This document shows, piece after piece, positions 8,595-18,004 of a stretch of 64,000 nucleotides of DNA. The notes below the pieces were generated by a model. That model was not told the DNA's origin. It ran no database searches and saw nothing but the letters and a program-made list of their open reading frames with translations. A program made the position numbers and the translations under genes. Within the stretch, counting starts at the first letter, position 1, and each line of letters begins with the position of its first letter. Source of the stretch: SSF14 sp037045585 (lineage in GTDB: Bacteria > Actinomycetota > Acidimicrobiia > Acidimicrobiales > Microtrichaceae); NCBI GenBank assembly GCA_037045585.1, contig JBAOIR010000021.1, positions 62,001 to 126,000 on the forward strand, read 5' to 3'.

Positions 8595-9346
8595 TGCCGG
8601 GAACCGACGGCGGCGGCGGCCACCACGAGGACGCCGGTCGGGAGGGCCACACCGACCACGGTCGGTAGGCCGGCAGCACCTGAGAGCAGGCCGGCGCCGA
8701 CGGCGACGAGCACGGCAATGACGGCGCGGCGAACCGGCTCGTCGAGATCGGCGAACCGGCGGTGGAAGACCGCCAGCCGGGCGGGGTCGACGTTGCCGCG
8801 ACCGGTGAGCACCGCGAGGCCGCGCAGCAGACCGAACGCCGTGCCGAGCAGCGCGGCGGTCGTCGCCGCACCAGAGAGGGCGGCGAGCACGATGACCAGG
8901 TACACGGCGCCGGTCATGATGTACGTGGACAGGCCGGTGCCGATCTGCAGGCCGAACCCGGCGGCGTAGACCCACGGCCGGAACTCGTCGAGCCACTCCT
9001 CGTTGACCTGGCGGCGATGGTGCGGGAGTGTCGGGCCGAGGTGGCGGGCGTCGAGGAGCGCCGCCGCGAGGGCTGCGCCGCCGCCGATCGCGAGGCGGAC
9101 CGTGGCCGACGCACCGGATCCGTCGACCAGGGAGGCGAGGACCGCGGCGACCCCACCCAACAGGGCCCCGCCGAGGACGGCACCGCCCACGAACCACGAG
9201 GCGGTGGCGCCGAAGCGATGACCGCGACCGCGCTCGGTCAGCGGCGTGATGGTGGACAACATCGACCAGCCGCACGGCGACCACGTCGAGCGAACGGCGG
9301 CGACGACAACGGTCACGGCCGCGCCGACGATGAGAACAGGGGACAC
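8504..9346 (-). CDS. Polytopic membrane protein with a Ser-Pro-Cys motif (CcdA/DsbD-like?)
   Basis: A 280-residue, very hydrophobic protein starting at GTG 9346 with about six membrane segments. Near the N-terminus it has TWSPCGWSMLSTITPL; a Ser-Pro-Cys at the end of the first helix is typical of CcdA/DsbD transporters, but no second Cys follows where expected. It converges with and overlaps the MauE/A/D-like operon by 91 bp. A redox partner of that operon is tempting but unproven. Confidence 0.5.
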   Translation of the reverse strand: MSPVLIVGAAVTVVVAAVRSTWSPCGWSMLSTITPLTERGRGHRFGATASWFVGGAVLGGALLGGVAAVLASLVDGSGASATVRLAIGGGAALAAALLDARHLGPTLPHHRRQVNEEWLDEFRPWVYAAGFGLQIGTGLSTYIMTGAVYLVIVLAALSGAATTAALLGTAFGLLRGLAVLTGRGNVDPARLAVFHRRFADLDEPVRRAVIAVLVAVGAGLLSGAAGLPTVVGVALPTGVLVVAAAAVGSRHYAAATSIRDNAPLSSATELARRTNEPTTA

Positions 9347-9380
9347 GGGACTCCTCGGAGGGGAAGGACCGCTCCCGAAC

Positions 9381-9956
9381 CTACGCGCAGCGGGCGAGGA
9401 AGTTGCGCATCATGTCGTGGCCGCCCACCGTGAGGATCGATTCGGGGTGGAACTGCACCCCTTCGACGTCGAGCGTCTTGTGGCGGAGCCCCATGATCAG
9501 CCCGTCGTCGGTCTCGGCGGTGATCTCGAGCACGTCGGGCAGCGTCGAGCGCTGGACGATGAGCGAGTGGTAGCGGGTCGCCTCGAGCGGGTTGGGAAGC
9601 CCGGCGAACACACCGGCTCCCGAGTGGCGGACGAGGGATGTCTTGCCGTGGACGATCTCGGGTGCCCGCACCACGTCGCCACCGAAGACCTGGCCCATGC
9701 ACTGCATGCCGAGACACACACCGAAAACGGGGACGCGGGCCGACCACTCGGCGATCAGCACGTTGGAGAGCCCGGCATCGTCGGGTGTGCCCGGGCCGGG
9801 GCTGATGAGGATGCCGTCGGGGGCGATCCGTTCGACGTCGTCGAGATCGAGAGCGTCGTGGCGCCAGATCATCGGCTCGGCCCCGAGCTCGCCCAGGTAC
9901 TGGACGAGGTTGTAGACGAACGAGTCGTAGTTGTCGATCACGAGGATGCGGGCCAC
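9381..9956 (-). CDS. pabA: Class I glutamine amidotransferase, PabA/TrpG type
   Basis: A 191-residue glutamine amidotransferase subunit of anthranilate or aminodeoxychorismate synthase. It shows NYDSFVYNLVQYLGE, SPGPGTPDDAG, the nucleophile segment GVCLGMQ (Cys81) and the catalytic FHPES (His170, Glu172). It delivers ammonia to a TrpE/PabB partner, not seen here. It is divergent from crgA, a neighbourhood conserved in actinobacteria, where this gene is usually labelled trpG or pabA. Sequence alone does not separate the two roles. Confidence 0.88.
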   Translation of the reverse strand: MARILVIDNYDSFVYNLVQYLGELGAEPMIWRHDALDLDDVERIAPDGILISPGPGTPDDAGLSNVLIAEWSARVPVFGVCLGMQCMGQVFGGDVVRAPEIVHGKTSLVRHSGAGVFAGLPNPLEATRYHSLIVQRSTLPDVLEITAETDDGLIMGLRHKTLDVEGVQFHPESILTVGGHDMMRNFLARCA

Positions 9957-10084
9957 GAGTCGATGCTAGCGGCGGCCTCCCGGCGGTCCGACCGAGATGT
10001 TTCCGGCGCGGTCGCCGACGGGACGGAGGCAGATCGTGGAGGACACCACCTCGTTGGGGCGGTGACCGCCTATCCTCTGCACCT

Positions 10085-10408
10085 ATGGCCAAACCGGTGA
10101 AACGACGTATCGAAGGCGGCGCCGACGCTCAGACGAGCACGGGGCGCACCACGCCGAAGGGCACGCGCCCGGCCGGAGAGGGTCCGGCGGCGTCGACCCG
10201 CTACACGCCGCCGACGCCGGCGACCAAGTACGACATGCCGAGCCCGATGTGGGTTCCCGTGCTCATGTTCTCGTTCTTCGGTATCGGCTTGCTCGCGATC
10301 TTCCTCAACTACACCGAGGTGCTCCCCGGTGCGCCGACCCAGTGGTACCTGCTCGGTGGACTGATGTCGATCCTCTTCGGCATCGTCACCGCCACTCAGC
10401 TGCGCTAG
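10085..10408 (+). CDS. crgA: Cell division protein CrgA
   Basis: A 107-residue actinobacterial septation protein. A basic, Pro/Thr-rich cytoplasmic tail (1-55) is followed by two membrane helices (about 56-75 and 88-104) joined by a short loop, NYTEVLPGAPTQWYLLGG, which is characteristic. In mycobacteria and streptomycetes CrgA helps recruit FtsI and regulate FtsZ. The pairing with pabA/trpG is a known conserved arrangement and supports actinobacterial origin. Confidence 0.9.
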   Translation: MAKPVKRRIEGGADAQTSTGRTTPKGTRPAGEGPAASTRYTPPTPATKYDMPSPMWVPVLMFSFFGIGLLAIFLNYTEVLPGAPTQWYLLGGLMSILFGIVTATQLR

Positions 10409-10450
10409 CGCCCGTTAGTCACTCGGCGGCCGACGCGGCAATTCCCAGGT

Positions 10451-10483
10451 TTGTCCCCAGCCTGGGGAGAACTCTGTGGACAC
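10451..10483. promoter_or_regulatory. Pair of near-consensus DnaA-box-like sites
   Basis: TTGTCCCCA (10451-10459) and TGTGGACAC (10475-10483, reverse orientation) each differ by one base from TTGTCCACA. Between them is the palindrome CCCCAGCCTGGGG. They lie in the convergent gap downstream of crgA. Actinobacterial crgA lies near oriC, but two imperfect boxes do not make an origin. Confidence 0.35.
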
Positions 10484-10563
10484 TCCGAGCGTGAGGAACA
10501 CCACGAAACGTGAGGGTGAGCGGCGGGTGAATGCCAGATGGCATGCCACCAAACGCATCGAGG

Positions 10564-10890
10564 TCACTCGATGGGCGTCACCAGCTCCATGTCCTCGAGG
10601 CAATGGCGGGGTGGCTCGGGGTCTTCGGACGACGCAACGGTCATCTTGACCTCGGCGCCACAGATGCTGCACCGGTAGACCAGCTTCACCTTGCGCAGCT
10701 TTCCGGCCTCGAGCGGCTCGGGCACGGGTTGCGCCAGCCCGGTGATCATCGCGAGGCCGATCTTGATCAGCACGGCACCGATGAGGACGGCGATCGTCGT
10801 CTGGACGATCGACGTGTCGAAGGCGAGCGTCGCCACCGCGATCGCGATGACGACGCCCACCAACCAGAAGACCAGGGAGACCCGACGCAC
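10564..10890 (-). CDS. Small membrane protein with C-terminal zinc ribbon
   Basis: A 108-residue protein started at GTG 10890, because GGAGA lies 8 bp upstream; the longer frame to 11007 has no good signal. Two hydrophobic segments (about 4-22 and 28-48) precede a soluble tail with YRCSICGAEV and a later HCLEDM, which could bind one metal. It lies 40 bp after the thiolase stop on the same strand. I do not recognise a family. Confidence 0.6.
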   Translation of the reverse strand: MRRVSLVFWLVGVVIAIAVATLAFDTSIVQTTIAVLIGAVLIKIGLAMITGLAQPVPEPLEAGKLRKVKLVYRCSICGAEVKMTVASSEDPEPPRHCLEDMELVTPIE

Positions 10891-10930
10891 GTCGATCAGT
10901 CTCCCACGAGTCGGGCTCAGGACCTGGCCG

Positions 10931-12126
10931 TCAGGACAGCCGTTCGATGATCGTGGCGTTGGCGAGCCCGCCGCCCTCGCACATCGTCTGGAGGCCGTAG
11001 CGGCCACCGGTGCGCTCGAGCTCGTTGAGGAGCGTGGCCAGGAGCTTGGTGCCCGAGCCGCCGAGCGGGTGACCGAGGGCGATGGCGCCGCCGTTGACGT
11101 TGGTCTTGGCGAGGTCGGCGCCGGTTTCCTTGGCCCACGCCAGGACGACGGAGGCGAACGCCTCGTTGACCTCGAAGAGGTCGATGTCGTCCAAGGTGAG
11201 CCCGCCCGAGCGGGCGATCGCCTTCTGGGTCGACGGGATGGGTCCCGTGAGCATCGTGACGGGGTCGACGCCGGCGAGGGCGAAGGTGTGGAAGCGGGCC
11301 CGGGGCGTGAGGCCGAGTTCCTTGGCCTTCTCCTCGCTCATGATCAACGCTGCCGAGGCGCCGTCGCAGATCTGGCTGGAGTTTCCGGCCGTCACCTTGC
11401 CGTCGGGCTTGAAGGCGGGCTTGAGGTTGGCGAGCGACTCCGCGGACGTGTCGGGCCGGATCCCCTCGTCGGAGGTGTGCAGCTCGTCGAGGACCACGAC
11501 GTTGCCCGTCTCCTTGTCGGGACGCTTCTTCTGCACCGCGACGATCTCGTTGTCGAACCGGCCCTCGGCCTGCGCCTGGGCTGCGCGCCGCTGGCTCTCG
11601 GCGCCGAACGCGTCGAGCTCGTCGCGGCTGATGTCCCACTGGTCGGCGATCATCTCGGCGGAAATGCCCTGCGGCACGAGGCCGCCCTGGTCGGCGTAGC
11701 GGAGACCGACCTGGTCACCGAAGGGGAACCCAGTGCGCTTGATGTCGCCGACCGACGCGCCCATGGGCACGAGGCTCATGACCTCGACGCCGGCGGCGAT
11801 GGCGATGTCGTAGGCGCCGGCCATGACACCCTGCGCCGCGAAGTGGGCCGACTGCTGGGAGCTGCCGCACTGACGGTCGATGGTGGTGGCGGGAACCGAC
11901 TCGGGGAACCCGGCGGCGAGCACCACGTTGCGGCCGACGTTGAGCGCCTGGCCACCGACCTGCATCACGCAGCCCATGATGACGTCGTCGACGAGGGCGG
12001 GGTCGAGGTCGTTGCGCTGGACGAGGGCCTTGAGGACCTCGGCGGCAAGGTCGGCGGGGTGCCAACCCGAGAGGTCACCGTTGCGCTTGCCACCACCGGT
12101 GCGGATGGCGTCGACGATTACTGCAT
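10931..12126 (-). CDS. Acetyl-CoA C-acyltransferase (thiolase), frameshift at the start
   Basis: A thiolase of about 397 residues, acting in beta-oxidation or acetoacetyl-CoA synthesis. Catalytic elements are DRQCGSSQQS (acyl Cys), ALGHPLGGSG (His) and QTMCEGGG (second Cys). The first ATG in frame is at 11977, but homology clearly extends upstream: IRTGGGKRNGDLSG and HPADLAAEVLKAL are encoded in the same frame up to about 12127. No start codon exists in that frame; an ATG at 12126 is one base out of frame, as if a base were missing just after it. I therefore give 12126 as the true start and treat the shift as a probable sequencing error. Divergent from fadD. Confidence 0.82.
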
Positions 12127-12182
12127 GGAGCTTGGGTCGTGGCTCCTCGGAGCCTGTGCCGCCTGGCCTGTCACGGAACTAG

Positions 12183-12215
12183 ACCGGTCAACATACTTGG
12201 CCAAGCGGTCAAGTT
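12183..12215. promoter_or_regulatory. Palindromic candidate operator between thiolase and acyl-CoA ligase
   Basis: The 10-bp palindrome CTTGGCCAAG (12196-12205) is flanked on the minus strand by two copies of TTGACCG. It lies in the divergent promoter region of two lipid-metabolism genes, where TetR-family regulators such as KstR or FadR types commonly bind. No regulator gene is adjacent. Confidence 0.35.
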
Positions 12216-12305
12216 TTTCCAATTCACCCCGCCGTGATGCGTGACACCCGTCACCGCTACCATTTCGGGCCGTCTGTCACACCGAGGGGATCCACCAGGG
12301 GGCAC

Positions 12306-14115
12306 ATGGCAACTTCTAACGACGAGCAGCTCCGCGACCAGGTCAAGGGTCAAACGGTCGTCACCGAGTTCTTCAAGACCGTGGACGCCCACGGCTCCGA
12401 CCGCGCACTCCGGTGGATGGAGGGCGACGACTGGACGGAGCTGACCTTCGACGAGCTCGCCGACCAGGTGGCCCGGGTCGCGGGCGGCCTGGCCGACCTC
12501 GGCGTCGGCCGAGGCGACCGGGTCGTGCTGATGCTGCGCAACGTGCCCCGAGTTCCACGTGGCCGACCTCGCCGTCCTGCTCTGTGGCGCGACCCCGGTG
12601 TCGATCTACAACTCGTCGTCACCCGACCAGATCGCCTACCTCGCCGGCCACTGCGAGGCGAAGCTCGGCATCATCGAAGACGCCGGCTTCCTCGCCCGCT
12701 TCACCGAGGTCGCCGACCAGCTCCCCGATCTCACCACGCTGGTACTCGTCAACCCGTCCCCCGACGTCGATGTCGATGTCGTCGATTGGTCGTCGCTCCT
12801 CGAGCACGAACCGGTGGACCTCGCCGAGGCGGCCAAGGTCGCGCAACCGGACGACCTGGCGACGATCATCTACACGTCGGGCACCACGGGCAACCCCAAG
12901 GGGGTGATGCTCGACCACTTCAACCTCTGCTGGACGCTCGCCTGCCTGCGCGAGGCCTTCGAGACCGAGACCTTCGCCGGGCAAGAAGGTCGTGTCGTAC
13001 CTGCCCATGGCCCACATCGCTGAACGGGCGACCAGTCACTACGGCCTGGCCATGAACGGCTACGAGGTGTCGAGCTGCCCCGACCCGAGCCTCATCGCCA
13101 CCTACGCCCGCGAAGTGAAGCCCAACATCATGTTCGGGGTGCCGCGGGTGTGGGAGAAGATCTACAGCGGAGTCACCGCGGCGCTCGCCGCCGACGAGGA
13201 GAAGAAACGTCAGGTCGACGAAGCGGTCGCCGCCGCCATCCCGATCGTCGAGAAGATCACCTGGGGCACCGCGACCGACGAGGAGAAGGAGACCTACGCG
13301 TTCCTCGACGCGGTCGCCTTCTCGACCATCCGGCAGCTGGTCGGTCTCGACGAACTCGATCTCGCGGTCACGGGCGCCGCACCGATCACTCCCGAGCTGC
13401 TCCAGTGGTTCCGCGCCATCGGCGTGCCGCTCGCGGAGATCTACGGCATGAGCGAGTCGACCGGCCCCATCAGCTTCGCCGCCCGCAAGCCGAAGGCCGG
13501 CACCGTCGGACCAGCCATCCCCGGTCTCACGCTGGCGATCGCCGACGACGGTGAGGTCATCTTCCGGGGCGGCAACGTCTTCAAGGGCTACCTCAACGAC
13601 CCCGAGAAGACTGCCGAAGCGATCGACGACGACGGGTGGGTGCACACCGGCGACATCGGCGAGATCGACGACGACGGCTACCTCCGGATCGTCGACCGCA
13701 AGAAGGAACTGATCATCACCGCCGGCGGCAAGAACATCAGCCCGGCCAACCTCGAGGCGGCCCTGAAGACGATCCCGCTCGTCGGCCAGGCCGCGGCGAT
13801 CGGCGACAACCGCCCGTTCGTCGCGGCGCTCGTCGTGCTCGATCCCGAGGCGGCGCCCGTGTGGGCCGCGAAGCACGGACTCGAGGGCAAGTCGCTCGAG
13901 GAGCTGGCCGAGGAACCCGCCGTCATCGACGAGATCAATCGGGCCTGACCGACGCGATGAGCCGGTTCAACAACGCCGAACGCGTCAAGCGCGTCAAGGT
14001 CCTCGGCGAGGAGTGGCTGCCCGATTCCGACCTCATGACCCCCACGTCCAAGCTGAAGCGGCGGGGTATCCACGCGAAGTTCGCGGAGGAGATCGAGGCG
14101 TTCTATGGCGGCTGA
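12306..14115 (+). CDS. fadD: Long-chain acyl-CoA ligase (FadD), three frameshifts
   Basis: An AMP-forming acyl-CoA synthetase of about 600 residues that activates fatty acids. Visible are the P-loop TIIYTSGTTGNPKG, the adenylate motif EIYGMSESTGP, GWVHTGDIGEID, and the C-terminal Lys segment TPTSKLKRRG. The reading frame shifts three times: an extra C in the CCCC run near 12547 (after LRNVP), an extra G in GGG near 12980 (after ETFAG), and a missing base near 13948 (after INRA). Conserved sequence continues in the new frame each time, so the gene is probably intact in the organism. The start is ATG 12306 after AGGGGGC. Its end overlaps the glycosyltransferase start by 11 bp. Confidence 0.85.
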
Positions 14116-15376
14116 TGCCCGTCGGCCACCGAAGGTGGCGATGTTGGTGTCACGGTTCCCGAAGGTGACCGAGACGTTCCAGCTCCGGGAGATGGTGGCG
14201 CTGGAGAAGATGGGCGTCCCGATCGAGCTGTACGCGATCACACATCACGACGACGGTGGCACGGTGCAGGCCGAGGCTGCTGCACTCGACGCGCGGGCGA
14301 ACTACTTCCCGCGCATGTCGTGGGAGATCCTGAAGGCGCAGTTCATCTGGCTGCGTCGAAATCCCGCCGGATACGTCAAGGCGTGGAAGTGGAGCATCGC
14401 TTCGAACCTCGGGGCCCCCGAGTTCCTGCTGCGCAGCTTCCTGTTGGTTCCCCTCGCCGCCGCGATGGCGTTGCGAATGGAACGCGACGGCGTCGAGCAC
14501 GTGCACGCTCACTTCGCGACCTACCCGACCCACGCGGCCCTCGTCATCAAGTGGCTGGCCGGCATTCCGTTCTCCTTCACCGGCCATGCCCACGACATCC
14601 AGGTTCGTCAGGACGGCATCGGCGCCAAGATCGAGGAGTCGGAGTTCTTCGTCTGCTGCACCCGGTACAGCCTGGACTCACTCCGGTCGTTGTACGGCGA
14701 CATCGTCGACGACAAGGGCAACGTCGTGTACCACGGCGTCGACCTCGATCAGTTCACGTTGCGCGAGCCCAACCCCGACGACGGCGGCCGCCCGTTCCGC
14801 ATGGTCTGCGTCGCGACGTTCGAGGAGTTCAAGGGTCACACCTACCTCATCGACGCCGTGCGACTGCTCGCCGAGCGCGGCGTCGCCGTGGAGCTGGTGC
14901 TCATCGGCGGCGATCCGCCACGCCGGTCGACCCTGCAGGACGACATCCGTGCCCAGGTCACCGCCGCCGGGCTCGACGGCTCGGTGCGGTTCCTCGGCAA
15001 GGTCCCGTCGGCCGAGGTGAGGACGTGGATCGAGTGGTCCGACATCGGGGTGCTGGCGTGCTGTCGCCAGCCCGACGGTCAGATGGACGGGCTTCCGAAC
15101 TTCCTCACCGAGTGCGAGGCCATGGGCCGACCCGTCGTGTCGACGCGGCAGGCCCCGGTGATGGAACTGATCGTGGACGGCGAGAACGGCAAGTTGGCCC
15201 GGACCCGCGATGCCGTCGAGCTCGCGGACGCCATCGAGTCGATGCGTCACCTCGATCCCGAGGCCCGGGCGAAGATGGGCCTCGCTGGCCACGAGCGAGT
15301 GCAGCGCGAGCACGACGTCACCGTCAACACCGCAGCGCTGTACGACATCTACCTGGATCGGGTCGGCAGGAACTAG
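14105..15376 (+). CDS. GT4-family glycosyltransferase
   Basis: A 423-residue glycosyltransferase of the GT-B fold. The N-terminal half has HVHAHFATYPTHAAL and FSFTGHAHDI, typical of exopolysaccharide or glycolipid transferases. The C-terminal donor-binding half has HGVDLDQF, FEEFKGHTYLIDAV, FLGKVPSAEV and the acidic motif FLTECEAMGRPVVS. It starts inside the last codons of fadD. Acceptor and sugar are unknown. Confidence 0.85.
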   Translation: MAADARRPPKVAMLVSRFPKVTETFQLREMVALEKMGVPIELYAITHHDDGGTVQAEAAALDARANYFPRMSWEILKAQFIWLRRNPAGYVKAWKWSIASNLGAPEFLLRSFLLVPLAAAMALRMERDGVEHVHAHFATYPTHAALVIKWLAGIPFSFTGHAHDIQVRQDGIGAKIEESEFFVCCTRYSLDSLRSLYGDIVDDKGNVVYHGVDLDQFTLREPNPDDGGRPFRMVCVATFEEFKGHTYLIDAVRLLAERGVAVELVLIGGDPPRRSTLQDDIRAQVTAAGLDGSVRFLGKVPSAEVRTWIEWSDIGVLACCRQPDGQMDGLPNFLTECEAMGRPVVSTRQAPVMELIVDGENGKLARTRDAVELADAIESMRHLDPEARAKMGLAGHERVQREHDVTVNTAALYDIYLDRVGRN

Positions 15377-16032
15377 CTCGAGATCGGTGGGTCTCCGAGC
15401 CAGCGTTGCCCGACGCTCGACTGGATCGACGCCGAGCCCTCACCGACGTAACGGAACACCTTCCACATCGCTGTGCCGCGCATCTCCTCGGCGAGATTCG
15501 GCAGGTCGAGCACGAAGCGGATGACGCTGGCGTCGTCGTTGGGGCGACGTCCGGCCCTGAGGTCCTCCATGGCGGCGATCATCGCGTGGTTGTCCGATCG
15601 CACGAGCAGGTGGAACGCAGTGATGCCCCGCGTGAGTGCGACGGCGGCGAGCGCCTCGAGCATGATCGAGCCGATACCACGCCGATGGTGGTCGTCGGCG
15701 ACGGCGACGGCAGCCTCGGCGGCGGACGGGTCGGTCTTGGAGCGGATGTACCGGGCGACGCCGACGCCCATGGCAGGATCGTTGGGCGTGGCGATCGTCG
15801 CGACCCACGCGAAGTGGTCGACGTAGTCGATGTCGGTGAAGTACCGGAGCTGCGCCACGCTCAGATGGTCGAGCGGCGAGAAGAAGCGGAGGAACCGACT
15901 CTCCGGTGACAACCGCCGGAACCCCTCAGCGAGCATCGGCCCGTCGTCGGGCCGGATGGGGCGGAGGCTGAGGACAGCGCCGTCGGGCAGCTGCGTCGTG
16001 ACCGCCAGGTGTGCGACCTCGTCGGGCAGCAT
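15373..16032 (-). CDS. GNAT-family N-acetyltransferase
   Basis: A 219-residue GNAT protein. LRPIRPDDGPML and SPESRFLRFFSP at the N-terminus and the acetyl-CoA loop HHRRGIGSIMLEALA are typical of the Pat-like protein-lysine acetyltransferase group. The C-terminal tail FRYVGEGSASIQSSV is unusual. ATG 16032 lies 14 bp after the DUF983 stop, so the two form an operon. The 3' end touches the convergent glycosyltransferase stop (4 bp overlap). Target unknown. Confidence 0.78.
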   Translation of the reverse strand: MLPDEVAHLAVTTQLPDGAVLSLRPIRPDDGPMLAEGFRRLSPESRFLRFFSPLDHLSVAQLRYFTDIDYVDHFAWVATIATPNDPAMGVGVARYIRSKTDPSAAEAAVAVADDHHRRGIGSIMLEALAAVALTRGITAFHLLVRSDNHAMIAAMEDLRAGRRPNDDASVIRFVLDLPNLAEEMRGTAMWKVFRYVGEGSASIQSSVGQRWLGDPPISS

Positions 16033-16046
16033 CGTTCCGCGGCCCC

Positions 16047-16508
16047 TCAGCGCCGGCCGCTCCAGGAACCGACGACCGGATCGACCTTGATGAACCGCGG
16101 ATCGATCTCGCCGGCGGTGAGCGGACGGACGGCCAGATCGATCGCGGTCCACATCGTGTGGGCCGATGGCAGGAAGAGGATGGGCAGGAGGCCGGCGGCC
16201 GAGAGCGTGGCGATGAGCAGTGGCACAACGGGGATATCGGGTTGCGTCGCGATCGACCCTCCCAGGAGGACGACGAACGTCACTGCGAACGTCACGACCG
16301 TGTTGAGCCCGATGTAGCCGATCGAATGGCCGAAGATCCGCTCGAACTTCAACGAGCACTGCGGGCACTCGTTGAGCAGGGTGGCGTAACTGCTGTGCGT
16401 CTTGCGGCCACCGCACGCCGGACAGCGTCGCAGGAAGCCGCGCCACAGCATTTTGGTGTTGGAGACCCCGAGTTGGGTGGAGGTCTGGACCGGAGGGTGG
16501 ACCGTCAT
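16047..16508 (-). CDS. DUF983 membrane protein
   Basis: A 153-residue protein. A zinc-ribbon-like LRRCPACGGRKTH followed by NECPQCSLKFER (residues about 27-55) precedes two or three membrane helices and ends HTMWTAIDLAVRPLTAGE. This fits DUF983, whose function is not established. It is upstream of and probably co-transcribed with the GNAT gene. Confidence 0.8.
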   Translation of the reverse strand: MTVHPPVQTSTQLGVSNTKMLWRGFLRRCPACGGRKTHSSYATLLNECPQCSLKFERIFGHSIGYIGLNTVVTFAVTFVVLLGGSIATQPDIPVVPLLIATLSAAGLLPILFLPSAHTMWTAIDLAVRPLTAGEIDPRFIKVDPVVGSWSGRR

Positions 16509-16642
16509 GCTCGTATTGTGCCGCGTTTCCGCGCCTCGTTGGTCCCGGAGGTCGTCGGCTCCGCCGACAGATGACGCGCTCCCCTGACGTGGGCCCGACG
16601 TCGACGACGGTCGTGGGTGTCGCCTCGCGGTAGTTTCGCCCG

Positions 16643-17503
16643 ATGGACCAACGGACGATCGTCATCACGGGCGCCAACACGGGCATCGGCCTCGAGACCG
16701 CTGTGTCGCTCGCGTCGGCGGGGGAGCGCGTGATCATCGCGTGCCGCAACCCGGCGAAGGCCGATGCAGCCGTCGCCGAGATCTCGGCGCGGGCGGCCTC
16801 GTCGGACGTCTCTGCCGTCCCGCTCGACCTCGCGAGCCTGGCCTCGGTCCGAGCGTGTGCCGCCGAACTCGGTCGGCGCTGTGAGCGAATCGACGTCCTC
16901 ATCAACAACGCCGGGCTCATCCAGTCGGGTCGGGAAACGACCGTCGACGGGTTCGAGACGACCTTCGGTGTCAATCACCTCGGCCACTTCCTGCTCACCG
17001 ACCTCCTCGGCGACCTCGTGAAGGCGGCCCCGACGCCGCGGGTCATCAACCTCGCGTCGGTCGCCCACTGGTTTGCCGTCGGTGGCCTCAACTTCGAGGA
17101 CCTGCAATCGGTCCGCTTCTACAACGTGTGGGTTGCGTACGGTCGGTCGAAGCTGGCGAACATCCTCTTCACCGACGAGTTGGCTCGCCGGTGGCGCGAC
17201 GCCGGCGTCTGCGTGTCGTCGGTGCACCCCGGTGTGGTGCGCAGCGGGTTCGGCCAGGACGGCGACACCAGAGGCATCGCCGACAAGCTGATCGACATCT
17301 CCAAGCCGTTCTCGATCACACCCGACCGTGGCGCTGACACGTCGGTCTGGTTGGCGACCGCGGCCGCCGGTGCCGATCTCGACCGCAGCGGCACGTTCTG
17401 GGCGAGCCGCAAGCCATCCCTCCGGGCTCCGTGGGCCCGTCGTCGGACCGATGCGGCCCGGCTGTGGGCCGAGAGCGAGGAGCTGATCGCGTCGGTCAGC
17501 TGA
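16643..17503 (+). CDS. Short-chain dehydrogenase (retinol-dehydrogenase-like)
   Basis: A 286-residue NAD(P)-dependent SDR. It has the Rossmann motif TGANTGIG (residues about 9-16), NNAG, an active-site Ser in INLASVAHW, and catalytic YGRSK. The ACRNPAKADAAVAEI segment and the overall layout resemble the RDH/WW-domain oxidoreductase type SDRs common in actinobacteria. It stands alone between opposite-strand genes. Substrate not predictable. Confidence 0.85.
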   Translation: MDQRTIVITGANTGIGLETAVSLASAGERVIIACRNPAKADAAVAEISARAASSDVSAVPLDLASLASVRACAAELGRRCERIDVLINNAGLIQSGRETTVDGFETTFGVNHLGHFLLTDLLGDLVKAAPTPRVINLASVAHWFAVGGLNFEDLQSVRFYNVWVAYGRSKLANILFTDELARRWRDAGVCVSSVHPGVVRSGFGQDGDTRGIADKLIDISKPFSITPDRGADTSVWLATAAAGADLDRSGTFWASRKPSLRAPWARRRTDAARLWAESEELIASVS

Positions 17504-17512
17504 CCGAGACGC

Positions 17513-17995
17513 TCAGCGCAGGGGCGGTTCGCTCGACCAGGGGAAGTTGATCCACTGGTCGGTGTGACGCCACACGTAGTCGGCGGAGAAGATGGAGCGG
17601 GGCTTCTCGTAGATGACGAGGGAGCGGATCTCGGCCACGACGGGTGCGCAGGTGTCGACGACGAGCTTGAGCGTCTCCCCGGTGTCGGCGACGTCGTCGA
17701 CGATGAGCAGCTTGGTGTCGGCGAGATCGGCCAGGTTGAGGGCCGGCGGGAGCATGACGGGCACCTCGAGGCGCTCGTCGATGTCGGTGTAGAACTCGAC
17801 GTTGACGACTCCGATGTTCTTGCAGCGCAGCGCGTAGGCGACCGCTCCACCGATGAGGAGGCCTCCCCGGGCGATGGCGACGATCCAGTCGGGTTCGAAC
17901 CCGCTGTCGACCACCTGTTGGCAGAGTTGCCGCGTGGCCACCCCGAACGTTCCGTAGTCGAGCTCTTCGCGGTCTCCGTCGACGATGGCTTCCAT
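17513..17995 (-). CDS. Phosphoribosyltransferase-fold protein
   Basis: A 160-residue PRTase type I protein. The PRPP-binding loop reads LLIVDDVADTGETL; WIVAIARGGLLIGG precedes it. It resembles the xanthine/hypoxanthine phosphoribosyltransferase-like proteins of actinobacteria. The nucleobase is unknown. It is the last gene of an apparent operon, 9 bp after the TIGR04338 gene. Confidence 0.75.
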   Translation of the reverse strand: MEAIVDGDREELDYGTFGVATRQLCQQVVDSGFEPDWIVAIARGGLLIGGAVAYALRCKNIGVVNVEFYTDIDERLEVPVMLPPALNLADLADTKLLIVDDVADTGETLKLVVDTCAPVVAEIRSLVIYEKPRSIFSADYVWRHTDQWINFPWSSEPPLR

Positions 17996-18004
17996 GCGCC
18001 GGTT

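Noticed and set aside
12306..14115. fadD as a true pseudogene
   Set aside because: All catalytic motifs are intact and the shifts lie in or near homopolymers, as in many other genes here, so sequence error is more likely.
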